From Bacteroidales bacterium (lineage in GTDB: Bacteria; Bacteroidota; Bacteroidia; Bacteroidales; M50B96), in the NCBI GenBank assembly GCA_021740905.1, contig JAIOYV010000005.1, positions 1 to 64,000 on the forward strand: a stretch of 64,000 nucleotides of DNA, given 5' to 3'. Below are positions 34,137-43,085 of the stretch, in pieces. Below the pieces are notes generated by a model that was not told where the DNA came from, ran no database searches, and saw only the letters and a program-made list of their open reading frames with translations. How positions within the stretch are numbered: position 1 is the stretch's first letter; each line of letters opens with the position of its first letter. The translations under genes and the position numbers were made by a program.

Positions 34137-35033
34137 CTACTGCCCCCCTTTCGCCAGGTTCCGATAAAACTCCGACTTATCCTTGTTGTTCAAGCGGGCA
34201 TAGATATTTCCGAGATAAGTGGCATATTCCGCTTTGCTATTCTCATTAAATAAACGCTCGAAGTAGTCGCGCGATTTTTTGAAATCCAAACCAATGATTT
34301 TTAATTTCTGAAGAAGGATTTTGTATTGTTTATTGGTCTTGTTGTTTTCATAAGCCTCCATTTCAATCTGGTACAAATCCTCGGCACGTTTATAATATTT
34401 GGTTGCCAGATATTCCAATGCTATGGTATTTTCTTTTTCTGTTGATAGGATTTTTTCAGCAGTTTGGTCAGCAAGCTCTTCGTTGTCCATAGCTTGTTGG
34501 ATTTTTAGGTACCCTTCCAGGTGTGTGGTTTTTTCTTTGTCGATTTCTGAAAATTTTTCCCACAAGGAAAGCCCTTTCTCCCAATTTTCACTTTCGATAT
34601 AGGTTTGGAATAAACGCGATTGCATTTGAGAAAGTTCCTTCCCATTCGGAAATTTTGTGAGGTATAACTCTATCGTTTTCATCTCTTTCGATAGGTTATC
34701 GATGTTTCGATAGACCTCGGCAAGTGCATCAATAGATCTTGAATCGACCTTTTCGTTGTATGCAATTTTTTCGAGATAAGTGCGTGCTTTTTCATTGTTC
34801 CCAATCCGTAGAGCTGAAATGCCGGCCATGGAATAAGTGTCCAAATCAATTATTTTTCCTTTTTCTTCTTTCATCGAAATCACTTTTTCCAATTGAGATA
34901 ATGCAAGGGCATAGTCTTCTTGCTGAAAAGAAGCTTTCCCGGACGAATAATCTGCCTGAATTTGCTTGTTCAATGCGCATGAAGAAAATATGGTCGATAG
35001 GATTAATCCTGATAGTAAATGTGTAATTCTCAT
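34137..35033 (-). CDS. TPR-repeat lipoprotein
   Basis: The frame is open upstream to 35123, but the 298-residue form from ATG 35033 is preferred because it begins with a lipoprotein signal (MRITHLLSGLILSTIFSSC, lipobox Cys20). Several tetratricopeptide helices follow, for example ADYSSGKASFQQEDYALAL, MAGISALRIGNNEKARTYL, YRNIDNLSKEM and YLGNIYARLNNKDKSEFYR. It is likely periplasmic or outer-membrane anchored, a scaffold of unknown partner. It is transcribed divergently from the next lipoprotein gene (155 bp apart). Confidence 0.75.
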   Translation of the reverse strand: MRITHLLSGLILSTIFSSCALNKQIQADYSSGKASFQQEDYALALSQLEKVISMKEEKGKIIDLDTYSMAGISALRIGNNEKARTYLEKIAYNEKVDSRSIDALAEVYRNIDNLSKEMKTIELYLTKFPNGKELSQMQSRLFQTYIESENWEKGLSLWEKFSEIDKEKTTHLEGYLKIQQAMDNEELADQTAEKILSTEKENTIALEYLATKYYKRAEDLYQIEMEAYENNKTNKQYKILLQKLKIIGLDFKKSRDYFERLFNENSKAEYATYLGNIYARLNNKDKSEFYRNLAKGGQ

Positions 35034-35187
35034 TTTGTCTCGTTTTTTTTCAGTGTGCAAAACTAAGAAACTGATTTTATTTAAGCCTATTGAAGGAGGT
35101 TCAATTTCTAATTCCATTATCAAGTTTCCATTTTCAATTTCTATCTTTATCGCTTAAATTGATGAGTGTAAATTTTAGCCAGCGTAT

Positions 35188-36351
35188 ATGAAACGAGTGT
35201 TTATTCTTGTGCTTATTGTACTATTTCTATTGCCTTCGTGCAATCAGGCAAAGTATCTTACCAAACATGGACAATACAATCAGGCTGTGGTTGAAGCTGT
35301 GAAAAAGATCAGGAAGAAACCCGATAATGAAAAGGCCATTGAGGCACTACGAAAGTCATATCCAATAGCAAACTCGAAGGACTTGGATCGGATCAAATAC
35401 CTGAAGCAGGAAGGGAAGCCGGAATCGTGGGAAGAAATCCATGACAGATACATTCTCTTAAAAGAAAGACAGGAGTTGGTAAAAACGGTTTTGCCTATAA
35501 ATTACGCAGGGGGTCTTACTTTCGAGATGTTCGATTATGATGCAGATATTATTGCTGCAAAGAAAAGGGCTGCCGAATATTTGTATGTCCATGCTCAGGT
35601 TCTCTTGAAATCGAAAAATAGGTTCGATGCCCGGCAGGCATATTACGATTTGAAGAAGGTGAAAAGTTTTTATGAGAATTACGAAAATGTTGATGATCTA
35701 ATCCCTGTAGCTCAAAAGGATGGGATCAGCCATGTGTCGGTAAGGGTAGAAGACAAGACCTTATTTAAATTGCCCACTCTTTTTCAAAATCAATTGATTC
35801 CCGATGATTTTACAGGCTTGAACAGCGACTGGGTGCAATATAAAAAAGGCAGTTCCAGCCGCCACTATGATTATATGGTTGATATTGAAATGAATAAGAT
35901 TATCCTCTCTCCCAAATCTGTTAATCAAAACAATTTCACAGAAAACATGCAGATCAAAGATGGATGGGAGTATGAATACGATTCCAAAGGCAATGTGAAA
36001 AAGGATTCTCTCGGCAATGATATCAAACATATAAAGTACAAGAACATTAGCTGCAATGTAAAAGAAGTTATCCAGCGCAGGGACATTCATATTCAAGGAA
36101 GAATAATTTATAAAGACAACCATAGTATGAAGGTTTTAAAAACGGTACCGATTCAGTCTGATCATATTTTTGAATCCCACTATGCCACTGCAAATGGCGA
36201 TTTGAATGCACTAAAGCCTGAAACACGAGCCTTGCTTGACAATCCGGTAATACCTGTACCTGCCGATTTGGAGATGATTATGTTTGCCGGAGACAAGATA
36301 AAGGAAAGCATCTGGCAAAGCCTTTTAGCTAATAGGGGAGTGCTTCGATAG
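35188..36351 (+). CDS. Lipoprotein of unknown function
   Basis: 387 residues with a lipoprotein signal (MKRVFILVLIVLFLLPSC, Cys18). Residues 24-60 look like one TPR (KYLTKHGQYNQAVVEAVKKIRKKPDNEKAIEAL), then a helical stretch to about 175 and a mostly beta C-terminal domain (about 175-370) with YDYMVDIEMNKI, YEYDSKGNVKKDSLGND and IIYKDNHSMK. I do not recognise a family. Divergent from the TPR lipoprotein gene and followed after 42 bp by the sulfotransferase-like gene on the same strand. Confidence 0.75.
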   Translation: MKRVFILVLIVLFLLPSCNQAKYLTKHGQYNQAVVEAVKKIRKKPDNEKAIEALRKSYPIANSKDLDRIKYLKQEGKPESWEEIHDRYILLKERQELVKTVLPINYAGGLTFEMFDYDADIIAAKKRAAEYLYVHAQVLLKSKNRFDARQAYYDLKKVKSFYENYENVDDLIPVAQKDGISHVSVRVEDKTLFKLPTLFQNQLIPDDFTGLNSDWVQYKKGSSSRHYDYMVDIEMNKIILSPKSVNQNNFTENMQIKDGWEYEYDSKGNVKKDSLGNDIKHIKYKNISCNVKEVIQRRDIHIQGRIIYKDNHSMKVLKTVPIQSDHIFESHYATANGDLNALKPETRALLDNPVIPVPADLEMIMFAGDKIKESIWQSLLANRGVLR

Positions 36352-36393
36352 GTTGCTTTTAATCAATTACCTTTGGCCAATAATTAATTAGCG

Positions 36394-37284
36394 ATGATTG
36401 CACACATTGGATACCATAAAACAGGTACTACATTTCTGCAGAACAATATATACCCTTATATAAAAGGTGTCGATTTTATTGGCTACGCGGCATGTGACAT
36501 GATATTCAAGGATCTAATCAATAAATCCCCACTTGATTATGATACCTGTAAAACCAGGACATTGTTGAACGATTCAATCCAAAGCGATCGGGTTCAATTA
36601 TTTTCATTAGAAGGGCTTGTTGGCTCATTGTTTTATAATCGAGGGGCTACCCAAAAAAGTATCGCAGATCGCTTGAAAGACCTGGGATTTACAAAAATCA
36701 TTATTTCCATACGCAATCAGCCCAAGTTGCTCGAATCGATCTATGTACAATATATACAGGAGGGTGGGGTTGCTAAACCGAAGCGTTTTTTCAATGCCCA
36801 AAACAAAATTTTCTATTGGGAATATGCCGATTATTATTCTTTGATACAATACTACTTCGATTTATTTGGTAAGGAAAATGTGCTGGTACTGCTGCAAGAA
36901 GAATTACGAACTGATGAACAAGAAAGTATTGACCGGTTATTGTCATTTATAGGAGATGGTTTTGCCCTAGATGAAAGGAAAAAGCATCGACATGCCAATA
37001 AATCGTTGTCACGAATATCGGTAAAGCTTTTGAGGCTGATCAATCATTTTACCTATAATGTACATAAGCCTTCCCATTTGATCTCAAAACGTATTAGTAC
37101 CTGGAAGTTCCGCTTTATCTTCCAAAATTATCTCGATCGTTGGTTGTTCTCGGCAATATCATCCCCAAAAACGTTTATCCCGGATTCATCGAAACCTGAA
37201 ATCGAAAATTACTATAAAGAGGGAAATAGAAAGCTAATGGTTTTGCTTGGAAGCGATCTCTCAAAATTTGGCTATCCACTTTGA
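36394..37284 (+). CDS. Sulfotransferase-like protein
   Basis: 296 residues, no signal peptide. HIGYHKTGTTFLQ at the N-terminus is the PAPS 5'-phosphosulfate loop, and KIIISIRNQPKLLES (about 109-123) corresponds to the 3'-phosphate-binding strand. The remaining part is typical of the weakly conserved bacterial sulfotransferase family that transfers sulfate from PAPS to sugars or lipids. A PAPS supply gene is not in the window. A TACCTTTGG promoter-like box lies at 36368-36376, 17 bp before the ATG. The acceptor is unknown; a decoration of surface glycans would suit this lineage but is speculative. Confidence 0.8.
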   Translation: MIAHIGYHKTGTTFLQNNIYPYIKGVDFIGYAACDMIFKDLINKSPLDYDTCKTRTLLNDSIQSDRVQLFSLEGLVGSLFYNRGATQKSIADRLKDLGFTKIIISIRNQPKLLESIYVQYIQEGGVAKPKRFFNAQNKIFYWEYADYYSLIQYYFDLFGKENVLVLLQEELRTDEQESIDRLLSFIGDGFALDERKKHRHANKSLSRISVKLLRLINHFTYNVHKPSHLISKRISTWKFRFIFQNYLDRWLFSAISSPKTFIPDSSKPEIENYYKEGNRKLMVLLGSDLSKFGYPL

Positions 37285-37351
37285 TCATTTGAATCATTCG
37301 GTGTATTAGTGATGGAATCGAATTAACTTACCCATAATGATTGTGAAAAAT

Positions 37352-37465
37352 GCCACAGATTCACAGATTTCTACAATCCACACAGATGTAGAAGAACTAC
37401 ATAAAATATTGACTTTTAATTGTAAATCTGTGTACATTGAATATACTAATCTGTGAATCTGTGGC
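37352..37465. repeat. Perfect 18-bp terminal inverted repeat with CACAGATT words
   Basis: GCCACAGATTCACAGATT (37352-37369) is exactly reverse-complemented by AATCTGTGAATCTGTGGC (37448-37465). Inside, CACACAGAT and ATCTGTGTA form a second, shorter pair. The 78-bp centre has no coding content. It follows the sulfotransferase-like stop by about 70 bp. Similar CACAGATT word pairs are widespread in bacterial intergenic DNA in my memory; here they show the same head-to-head layout as the other arrays. Confidence 0.9.
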
Positions 37466-37878
37466 TGAAATTTGTTTGCCTATTTGGGTATGTAATTTCG
37501 ATAGTTTCACTTAGTGAGAATCTGTTGAATTATCTTCTGCAAATTGAGAATTGTGCGGAAGCAAGCTTTCGGCAATTATCAATTGATAAAAGAACAATTG
37601 TTGAAACAGTCAGTTTTGACATTAGGGGATCAATGCCCATTAAAAAAAATGACGTATCGTGCTGTAAATGTTGCTATATCTACAAAGTTTGAGAAAAAAT
37701 CATGTTTTACTAAATGTTAAAATAATGGAACAATCAGAATTGTTTTGTTAAATCTAAATTTTATTTTAATTTATATTAGGTAATGAAATACTTGATTAAA
37801 GTCACACATAATAAGGTGAGTAAATAAAATTCACTATTTAGAAAAGGTATGAATAAGATGTGAAATTTATATGTTGGG
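37466..37878. other. Intergenic region, no convincing gene
   Basis: About 410 bp of AT-rich sequence. A 79-codon frame from a GTG at 37453 overlaps the inverted repeat and has odd composition; it is not called. Nothing else is seen until the promoter at 37879. Confidence 0.5.
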
Positions 37879-37910
37879 TTTTGAAGATTATATTATCTGT
37901 TTTATATTTG
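37879..37910 (+). promoter_or_regulatory. Bacteroidota-type promoter of the ECF sigma gene
   Basis: TTTTG (37879-37883), 19-bp spacer, TATATTTG (37903-37910): the phylum's -33/-7 layout (TTTG, 19-21 bp, TAnnTTTG). It is 36 bp upstream of the ATG at 37947. Confidence 0.8.
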
Positions 37911-37946
37911 ACGTATAAAATTTAAACATTTTAAAACGACGACACT

Positions 37947-38456
37947 ATGACAGCAATTGAGTTTAATGACCAGTTAATTGGACTAGAGAACAACCTGAAA
38001 GGTTTTGCATTAAGCCTTACTTCGAACCCAAACGAAGCGCAGGATTTACTCCAGGAAACATTTTTGAAAGCGTTAAAATATAAAGAGCAATTCGTAGAAA
38101 AGACGAATTTAAAAGCATGGGCCTATACTATTATGAAAAACACGTTCATAAATAATTATCGCAGGGCTGTGAAGCAAAATACAACTTTTGATTCAACGAA
38201 AGATCTATATTTCCTTAATTTATCTCAGGATTCAGGCTTTGATTCTCCTGACTCGAAGTATTCGACATCAGAGATTTTAAAGGCGATTTCTGCTTTGGAA
38301 GATGAATACCGCAAGCCTTTTGAGATGCACGTTGAAGGTTTTAAATACAAAGAAATAGCCGAGCAGCTTGAGCTTCCTATAGGTACCGTGAAAAGCCGTA
38401 TTTTCTTTACACGCAAAAAATTAATGGCTACATTAAAAGATTTCAGAATGAATTAG
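37947..38456 (+). CDS. ECF-family RNA polymerase sigma factor
   Basis: 169 residues. Region 2 is at about 8-75, with DLLQETFLKALKYKEQF and LKAWAYTIMKNTFINNYRR, and region 4 at about 110-165 with LEDEYRKPFEMHVEGFKYKEIAEQL and the HTH-recognition stretch PIGTVKSRIFFTRKKLM. No anti-sigma gene follows; a terminator ends the unit at 38518. Related solo ECF factors in Bacteroidota are widely conserved and broadly expressed. Target genes are not visible. Confidence 0.93.
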   Translation: MTAIEFNDQLIGLENNLKGFALSLTSNPNEAQDLLQETFLKALKYKEQFVEKTNLKAWAYTIMKNTFINNYRRAVKQNTTFDSTKDLYFLNLSQDSGFDSPDSKYSTSEILKAISALEDEYRKPFEMHVEGFKYKEIAEQLELPIGTVKSRIFFTRKKLMATLKDFRMN

Positions 38457-38477
38457 AATAGTTTTGGTTATACTGTA

Positions 38478-38518
38478 GAAAGCCGGAAGGACTCATGTTC
38501 TTTCGGCTTTTTTTTTGT
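38478..38518 (+). terminator. Intrinsic terminator of the ECF sigma gene
   Basis: AAAGCCGGAAGGA with TTCTTTCGGCTTT around a short loop, followed by T9. It is 20 bp after the sigma stop. Confidence 0.9.
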
Positions 38519-38520
38519 TG

Positions 38521-38855
38521 GACGGAGTTAGGAAGTCCCGAGTTAATAAGTTCTGAGTTGTGAAGATTGAATTTCGAGGATTGTTCCGAATGTTGGTTTA
38601 AAGGATGATCTCCGATTAGGGTATTACCTCTCAAAAAAAAAATAAAATTTTAAAAGGACCTTATCTCAATCGCCAGATATTCCGTTTGATCCTTGATCTC
38701 TTGTAAAGAAGTAATTCCGTGGTTATTAAGCTGCCTTGAAAATGCAGATAGGGTAATCAACTCCGAACTTCTCAACTTTTCAACTTTAAAATCTTCAACT
38801 CCGAACTTTTCTTCTCTTCAACTTTGATCTCCGAACTCCCGCAACTATTTAACTT
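38521..38855. repeat. Head-to-head GAGTT / AACTC word array
   Basis: Directly after the terminator, G-rich words (GGAGTTAGGAAG, CGAGTTAATAAG, CTGAGTTGTGAAG) run to about 38575. At 38757-38855 the complementary words follow (CAACTCCGAACTTCTCAAC, CAACTTTTCAACT, CAACTCCGAACTT), at least six copies. The 180-bp centre holds no gene. The 3' arm ends about 40 bp before the ATG at 38893. Confidence 0.8.
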
Positions 38856-38892
38856 TTTATTCCCCAATAAATATCCTTTTTTTGTGGCTTGT

Positions 38893-40008
38893 ATGGATAG
38901 AATAAATTATTATAGGTTAAGTCTTGTCATTCTGTTGGTTATGATAGTCGGTAGAGGATTTGCAGAAGGAGGGATTAAACTCCCATCTTCTTATAATCTC
39001 GAAAGCCGGTTTCATTATGGTTTTATATGGCCTCACCACGAATCGATTCGCTACTTGCAGCGCGGACATATTCCGGCTTTCGATTTGCGGATTAGCCGCA
39101 CAATAGTTGACAAAGAATGGGCCCTGTTGTATCGGTTCCCTGATATTGGTATTGGGTATTACCATGCCAACCTTAAATGGCCAAAAGTACTTGGAAATGT
39201 CGATGCAACTTATGGTTTCATAAAGGTTCCCATTATAAGGCATCCCCGCTTCAGGATAATTTATTCTTTTGCCTTCGGGACAGCTTTCATGTCAGAGTTT
39301 TTTGACTTGAATGATAACTACCTAAATATTGCCATAGGTTCGGGTACTAATGTATACGTGAACTTGGGGCTTGAAACGCAATGGGCCTTTCGCGACAATT
39401 TATTTTTTCTGCTCGGTGCCGACATTAGCCATTATTCAAATGGAGCTATAAAAAAACCGAATCTGGGTTTTAATGTACCGTCCATTAATGTAGGGATAAA
39501 ATATGCTGTAAAACAAGCACCAAATTTATCCGATCCTATAAAGATACCAACCACTTACCGAAAACTTTTTGATGTTCAACTAATATCCTCCTTCGGACTG
39601 AAGGAAATTCATCCTGCGGCAAACGATAATTATTTCATATCATCCATATCGGTGGATGCCGGGGTGATGATAACTCGGCGCAAAAGGATGGGGCTTGGCT
39701 TGGATGTTTTTTACGATGCCTCCATTCTCGACCGGATGGAGGATGAGGGAGTTGAAAAAGTGGGTGAATTGAACAATATCCGCCAAGGGACACATATTTC
39801 TTACGATCTGATTTTCGGAAAGGTATATTTTACGGTTCAGGTTGGATACTACTTTTTAGTCGATTGGAACGATGACGGTGATTTGTATAGCCGCTTTGGC
39901 CTCCAATACCATCATCGCAAAATGATTTACAATCTCTCGCTTAAAACCCACATGGGAAGGGCCGATTATATTGAGTGGGGGATAGGGTATGTTCTTTTTC
40001 AGAGGTGA
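38893..40008 (+). CDS. PagL-like acyloxyacyl hydrolase (lipid A 3-O-deacylase family), outer membrane
   Basis: 371 residues from ATG 38893; the frame continues upstream to a TTG at 38824 through repeat DNA, which is unlikely to be coding. A signal-like helix (YYRLSLVILLVMIVGRGFAEG) lies at residues 6-26. The barrel includes ISHYSNGAIKKPNLGFN with the His180-x-Ser182 pair that PagL uses as its catalytic dyad, and the C-terminus IEWGIGYVLFQR. The family removes the 3-hydroxyacyl chain from lipid A in the outer membrane. It is longer than PagL of Pseudomonas (about 150 residues), with extra strands on both sides, so the substrate could differ. Confidence 0.8.
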   Translation: MDRINYYRLSLVILLVMIVGRGFAEGGIKLPSSYNLESRFHYGFIWPHHESIRYLQRGHIPAFDLRISRTIVDKEWALLYRFPDIGIGYYHANLKWPKVLGNVDATYGFIKVPIIRHPRFRIIYSFAFGTAFMSEFFDLNDNYLNIAIGSGTNVYVNLGLETQWAFRDNLFFLLGADISHYSNGAIKKPNLGFNVPSINVGIKYAVKQAPNLSDPIKIPTTYRKLFDVQLISSFGLKEIHPAANDNYFISSISVDAGVMITRRKRMGLGLDVFYDASILDRMEDEGVEKVGELNNIRQGTHISYDLIFGKVYFTVQVGYYFLVDWNDDGDLYSRFGLQYHHRKMIYNLSLKTHMGRADYIEWGIGYVLFQR

Positions 40009-40030
40009 TGGGCTTTCGTGTTTCGAGTCC

Positions 40031-40069
40031 CGCCTGCCATCCTTAGCTTTAGCGAAGGGTGGGGTTTCG
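40031..40069 (+). repeat. 39-bp interspersed repeat, copy A
   Basis: CGCCTGCCAT at 40031, GCGAAGGGTGGG near 40052 and TTTCG at the end. Identical in 34 of 39 positions to the reverse complement of 47520-47558. It lies 23 bp after the deacylase stop. Shorter inverted words (TTTCGAGTCC, CGAAGC, GAAACTC) flank it to about 40235. Confidence 0.8.
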
Positions 40070-40265
40070 AGTTCTGGTCTACGATTTAATGTTTGTCTTT
40101 GCTTCTTAAAAATTAACAATGGATTGTGATGTTGCTTATAGAATTTGAATACAGGATTGAAGACCCAATCCGCTATCCCGAAGCACGAAGCCTGAGACCT
40201 GAAACTCTCCGATGCGAAAGCTTCGGGGAGAAGGCCATAAACTCAAAACTGATACTATAGAAAAT

Positions 40266-41540
40266 ATGATAAACAGACAAATACCACCTTCTTTCAATAA
40301 AATTGAAAAGATTGAATTTTTAAAACCACAAAAATCAAGGCTTTCGAATGGGATTCCTGTTTTTACTTTTTTTGCCGAAAACAATCATGTAGTCAGGGTC
40401 GATCTTGTATTTGATGCCGGAAGCTGGTTCCAGCCCAACGTACTTGTAGCTTCTTTTACAAATGCCTTGTTGAGGGAGGGAAGCCGGAGTATGTCCTCTT
40501 CTGAAATTGCTGAAAAACTCGACTTTTATGGGGCCTATCTTTCGCTTCATTCCGAGAAGGACAAAGCAGTGGTAACGCTATATTGTTTGCACAAACATTA
40601 CAAAGCCGTGGTGCAAATAGTGGCTGATTTGATTAAATTCCCTGTATTTCCAGAACATGAACTAAGGATTCATGCCAATAAAAGAAAGGAGCAATTCAGG
40701 ATCGATTCCGAAAAAGTGAAAGTGTTGGCCCATCGAAAATTCCAGGAAGTCTTATTTCCAGGAGGCCATCCGTATGGACAATTGGCAACAATCGATGATT
40801 TCGACCAGGTTCAAGGTTCACAAATTTCAAATTTCCATAAGATGGCCTACAATGCCAATAATTGTAAATTGTATATTTCTGGATTTGTTGATGATGAAGT
40901 AGTTGAACTTACCAACACTAACTTTGGTGAAGCCGATTGGAGTGGAGATGCAAAGCTGGCAAATACAATTATTGATGCCACCAGCTTACAAGCTAAGAGT
41001 TTCCGGGTTTCACGAAAGGATTCAGTACAGTCAGCCATTCGGGTGGGAAAATTACTCTTTAACCAAAAGCATCCCGACTTTATCGATATGCGCTTATTGA
41101 ACACCTTGTTGGGTGGCTATTTTGGCTCGCGACTTATGGCTAATATCCGCGAAGACAAAGGCTATACGTATGGGATCCATTCTTCGATGGTATCGATGCA
41201 ACAGGCCGGATTCTTTGCCATTAGCACCGAGGTTGGGTCCGAGTTTGTCGAACCAACCCTAATCGAAATATTGAAAGAAATTGAAAAACTAAAGACGGAA
41301 CTTGTAAACAAGGAAGAACTGGAACGTGTGAAAAGTTACTTTGTGGGGAATATGATCCGAAGTTTCGATGGGCCTTTTGCCACTATGGAAAGTTTTCGGT
41401 CAGTAATCGAATATGGGTTGGAGGCGGATTATTTCGACCAGGCAGTGCAACATGCCATTCAACTTACATCAGAAAGGATTCTCGAGCTTGCTCAAAAGTA
41501 CCTCGATTTTGATTCGATGAAGGTAGTAGTGGCCGGGTAA
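40266..41540 (+). CDS. M16-family peptidase-like protein without the HxxEH zinc motif
   Basis: 424 residues from ATG 40266; an in-frame upstream extension to 40212 is not family-like. Two M16 halves are recognised: the first with LSNGIPVFTFFAENNHVVRVDLVFDAGSW, the second with LLGGYFGSRLMANIREDKGYTYGIHS and FAISTEVGSEF. Where the active subunit has HFLEH, this protein has NALLREGSRSMSS, so it should be a non-catalytic subunit like the alpha type of M16B heterodimers. No active partner gene lies next to it. The M16 fold is clear; partner and substrate are unknown. Confidence 0.88.
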   Translation: MINRQIPPSFNKIEKIEFLKPQKSRLSNGIPVFTFFAENNHVVRVDLVFDAGSWFQPNVLVASFTNALLREGSRSMSSSEIAEKLDFYGAYLSLHSEKDKAVVTLYCLHKHYKAVVQIVADLIKFPVFPEHELRIHANKRKEQFRIDSEKVKVLAHRKFQEVLFPGGHPYGQLATIDDFDQVQGSQISNFHKMAYNANNCKLYISGFVDDEVVELTNTNFGEADWSGDAKLANTIIDATSLQAKSFRVSRKDSVQSAIRVGKLLFNQKHPDFIDMRLLNTLLGGYFGSRLMANIREDKGYTYGIHSSMVSMQQAGFFAISTEVGSEFVEPTLIEILKEIEKLKTELVNKEELERVKSYFVGNMIRSFDGPFATMESFRSVIEYGLEADYFDQAVQHAIQLTSERILELAQKYLDFDSMKVVVAG

Positions 41541-41662
41541 TGAATAGGTGATACAGTTGAAATAACTTCCCCTTTGATGATTTTATTTTGAAAGTCTCGG
41601 AGGGGAGCTTATAAAACATTGTCTCAGAGTTTCCGCTTTTCAAAATATCCAATTGCTGTAAA

Positions 41663-42298
41663 TCAAACAAACGATTTTACAAACTGGCGCCTTTCATCGA
41701 TCATGCTTAATTCAAAGCCCATTCTTTTCAGATACTTTTCGTGGTTTCGGTTAAAGCAAGGCGAAATAATTTTGCCATAGCCCTGGTCGGTGAATAAATT
41801 CACATATTGTTGATATAGGAATTTGCCTGTTCGAAAATCGCGGTAGCCCGGTATCACATAATCTAGTTCGAGGTTCAGGCTCTTCTCATCGTACTTGCTT
41901 GTTATATACAATCCAGCTATGTTCATATCCCTCAGAATATAAAAGCAATGGATGTATTTTTCAGGTTGAAATTTAAAATTTGGAAAGTAGTGAAAAATGT
42001 CTTTTCGATGGTATTCAAGAAAAAGTTGCAAGTACTTGCTATCCATATTGATGGGCAGAATTTTGAATGCTTCTTTCTTGATGTAAAAGCGGCGCAGTTG
42101 CACGAAGCTTATGCTTGCCACCAAAACATTGGCAAGGCAAACGGGGTAGGCTTCTATCGCAAGTCCATAAAAAATAAAAAGCAAGCTACCCGACAAGCTG
42201 AACCACCTGAACGATGGCCTGGTGTACTTTATGAGAGGGGGCAAGAATAACAAAGAAGCCAGGTAGCCAATCAAATCCCAAATTAACGCATTTTCCAT
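41663..42298 (-). CDS. Membrane protein with C-terminal GNAT-like domain
   Basis: 211 residues from ATG 42298 (a TTG two codons upstream is an alternative). Three to four hydrophobic segments occupy about 5-72 (LIWDLIGYLASLLFLPPLI, WFSLSGSLLFIFYGLAI, VCLANVLVASISFVQL). The remaining ~135 residues resemble a GNAT acetyltransferase (IHCFYILRDMNIAGLYIT, LDYVIPGYRDFRTGKFLYQQ, HEKYLKRMGFEL). Relatives in Bacteroidota are annotated as YgjV-like proteins or acetyltransferases. The acceptor is unknown. Confidence 0.7.
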   Translation of the reverse strand: MENALIWDLIGYLASLLFLPPLIKYTRPSFRWFSLSGSLLFIFYGLAIEAYPVCLANVLVASISFVQLRRFYIKKEAFKILPINMDSKYLQLFLEYHRKDIFHYFPNFKFQPEKYIHCFYILRDMNIAGLYITSKYDEKSLNLELDYVIPGYRDFRTGKFLYQQYVNLFTDQGYGKIISPCFNRNHEKYLKRMGFELSMIDERRQFVKSFV

Positions 42299-42350
42299 AG
42301 CCAAAGAATATCTGGCTAAAGATAATGATTTTAGCGAGAAGTTGGTAAAC

Positions 42351-42462
42351 CTGACAGCGTACGGAGATAAACCTGACAGGGTACGAAGTACCTGTCAGAG
42401 TTTACAGCCACGATATGCCGGGCAACGGTGACGCTGTCAAGTCCTACGAACGTTGACAGGTC
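42351..42462. repeat. Inverted word array (CTGACAGCGT / ACGCTGTCA)
   Basis: CTGACAGCGTACG (42351), ACCTGACAGGGTACG (42371), AAGTACCTGTCAGAG (42387), ACGCTGTCAAGTCC (42431) and ACGTTGACAGGTC (42450) form an interleaved set of direct and inverted copies. It lies between mgsA and the GNAT protein gene, both minus strand. Word similarity with the hairpin at 24300-24329. Confidence 0.7.
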
Positions 42463-42469
42463 TGGCAAC

Positions 42470-42847
42470 TCAAAATTTCCCAACTCCTATCGCCTTTATC
42501 AGCAATTCGGCTGTGGCGGGGTTGGTGGCTATGGGCACGTTGCGGACATCGCAAATACGCATCAGCATAAGGATATCTGGTTCGTGGGGGTGTTTTCCCA
42601 TAGGGTCACGAAAAAAAAGTACCATTTGTATTTTCCCGTTCACGACATCGGCCGCAATTTGGGCATCGCCGCCCAACGGGCCCGACTCATATCGCTCTAC
42701 TTCAAGGCCTGAGTCCTGCGCGTGTTTGCCGGTAGTCCCAGTGGCCACCAATTCAATTTTTTTGCTTTTCAGGAACTGGATGTGCCTCATCACGAACTGG
42801 ACCATTTCGGCCTTTTTCCCATCGTGGGCAATTATGGCTATTTTCAT
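42470..42847 (-). CDS. mgsA: Methylglyoxal synthase
   Basis: 125 residues from ATG 42847; the frame reaches 42907 but the family begins at MKIAIIAHDGKKAEMV. ATGTTGKHAQ binds phosphate, GPLGGDAQ contains the catalytic Asp61, and FFRDP (Asp81) and HPHEPDI (His88, Asp91) complete the site. The enzyme converts dihydroxyacetone phosphate to methylglyoxal in the cytoplasm, a bypass that relieves phosphate stress. A little shorter than E. coli MgsA (152 residues), which has N- and C-terminal additions. An array of words separates it from lolA upstream. Confidence 0.95.
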   Translation of the reverse strand: MKIAIIAHDGKKAEMVQFVMRHIQFLKSKKIELVATGTTGKHAQDSGLEVERYESGPLGGDAQIAADVVNGKIQMVLFFRDPMGKHPHEPDILMLMRICDVRNVPIATNPATAELLIKAIGVGKF

Positions 42848-42880
42848 AAAATGATATTTTGAGATCAGAGTTAAAAAAAT

Positions 42881-43082
42881 TCTAAGTTCTGAGTTAAATG
42901 AGTTCAAAGTTCAAAGTTGAAAAAGCTCATAGTTCTGAGTTAAGCGAGTTTTAAGTTCTATGTTAATTAAGTTCAGAAGATGGAGTTCAAACTTGTTTCT
43001 AAATACCAAATGCCAAATTTCCATTTCTCAACTTAGAACTCTTTTAACTCAGAACTTCTCAACTCAGAACTTTTTCAACTTC
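42881..43082. repeat. Head-to-head AAGTTCTGAGTTA / AACTCAGAACTT array
   Basis: From 42881 to about 42975 the words AAGTTCTGAGTTA, GAGTTCAAAGTTCAAAGTT and AGTTCTGAGTTAAGCGAGTT repeat with small gaps. From 43027 to 43082 the complementary AACTTAGAACTC, TTAACTCAGAAC, CAACTCAGAACTT follow. It lies between two minus-strand genes (lolA and mgsA), 4 bp from the lolA stop. Confidence 0.85.
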
Positions 43083-43085
43083 GTT

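Noticed and set aside
37352-37465. Terminal inverted repeats of a small insertion sequence (MITE)
   Set aside because: The 18-bp arms are perfect, but no target-site duplication is visible at the ends, and the same head-to-head layout with other words occurs at many loci.
37453-37692. 79-codon frame from a GTG
   Set aside because: The start lies inside the 18-bp inverted repeat arm and the Cys-rich product has no recognisable domain or promoter.
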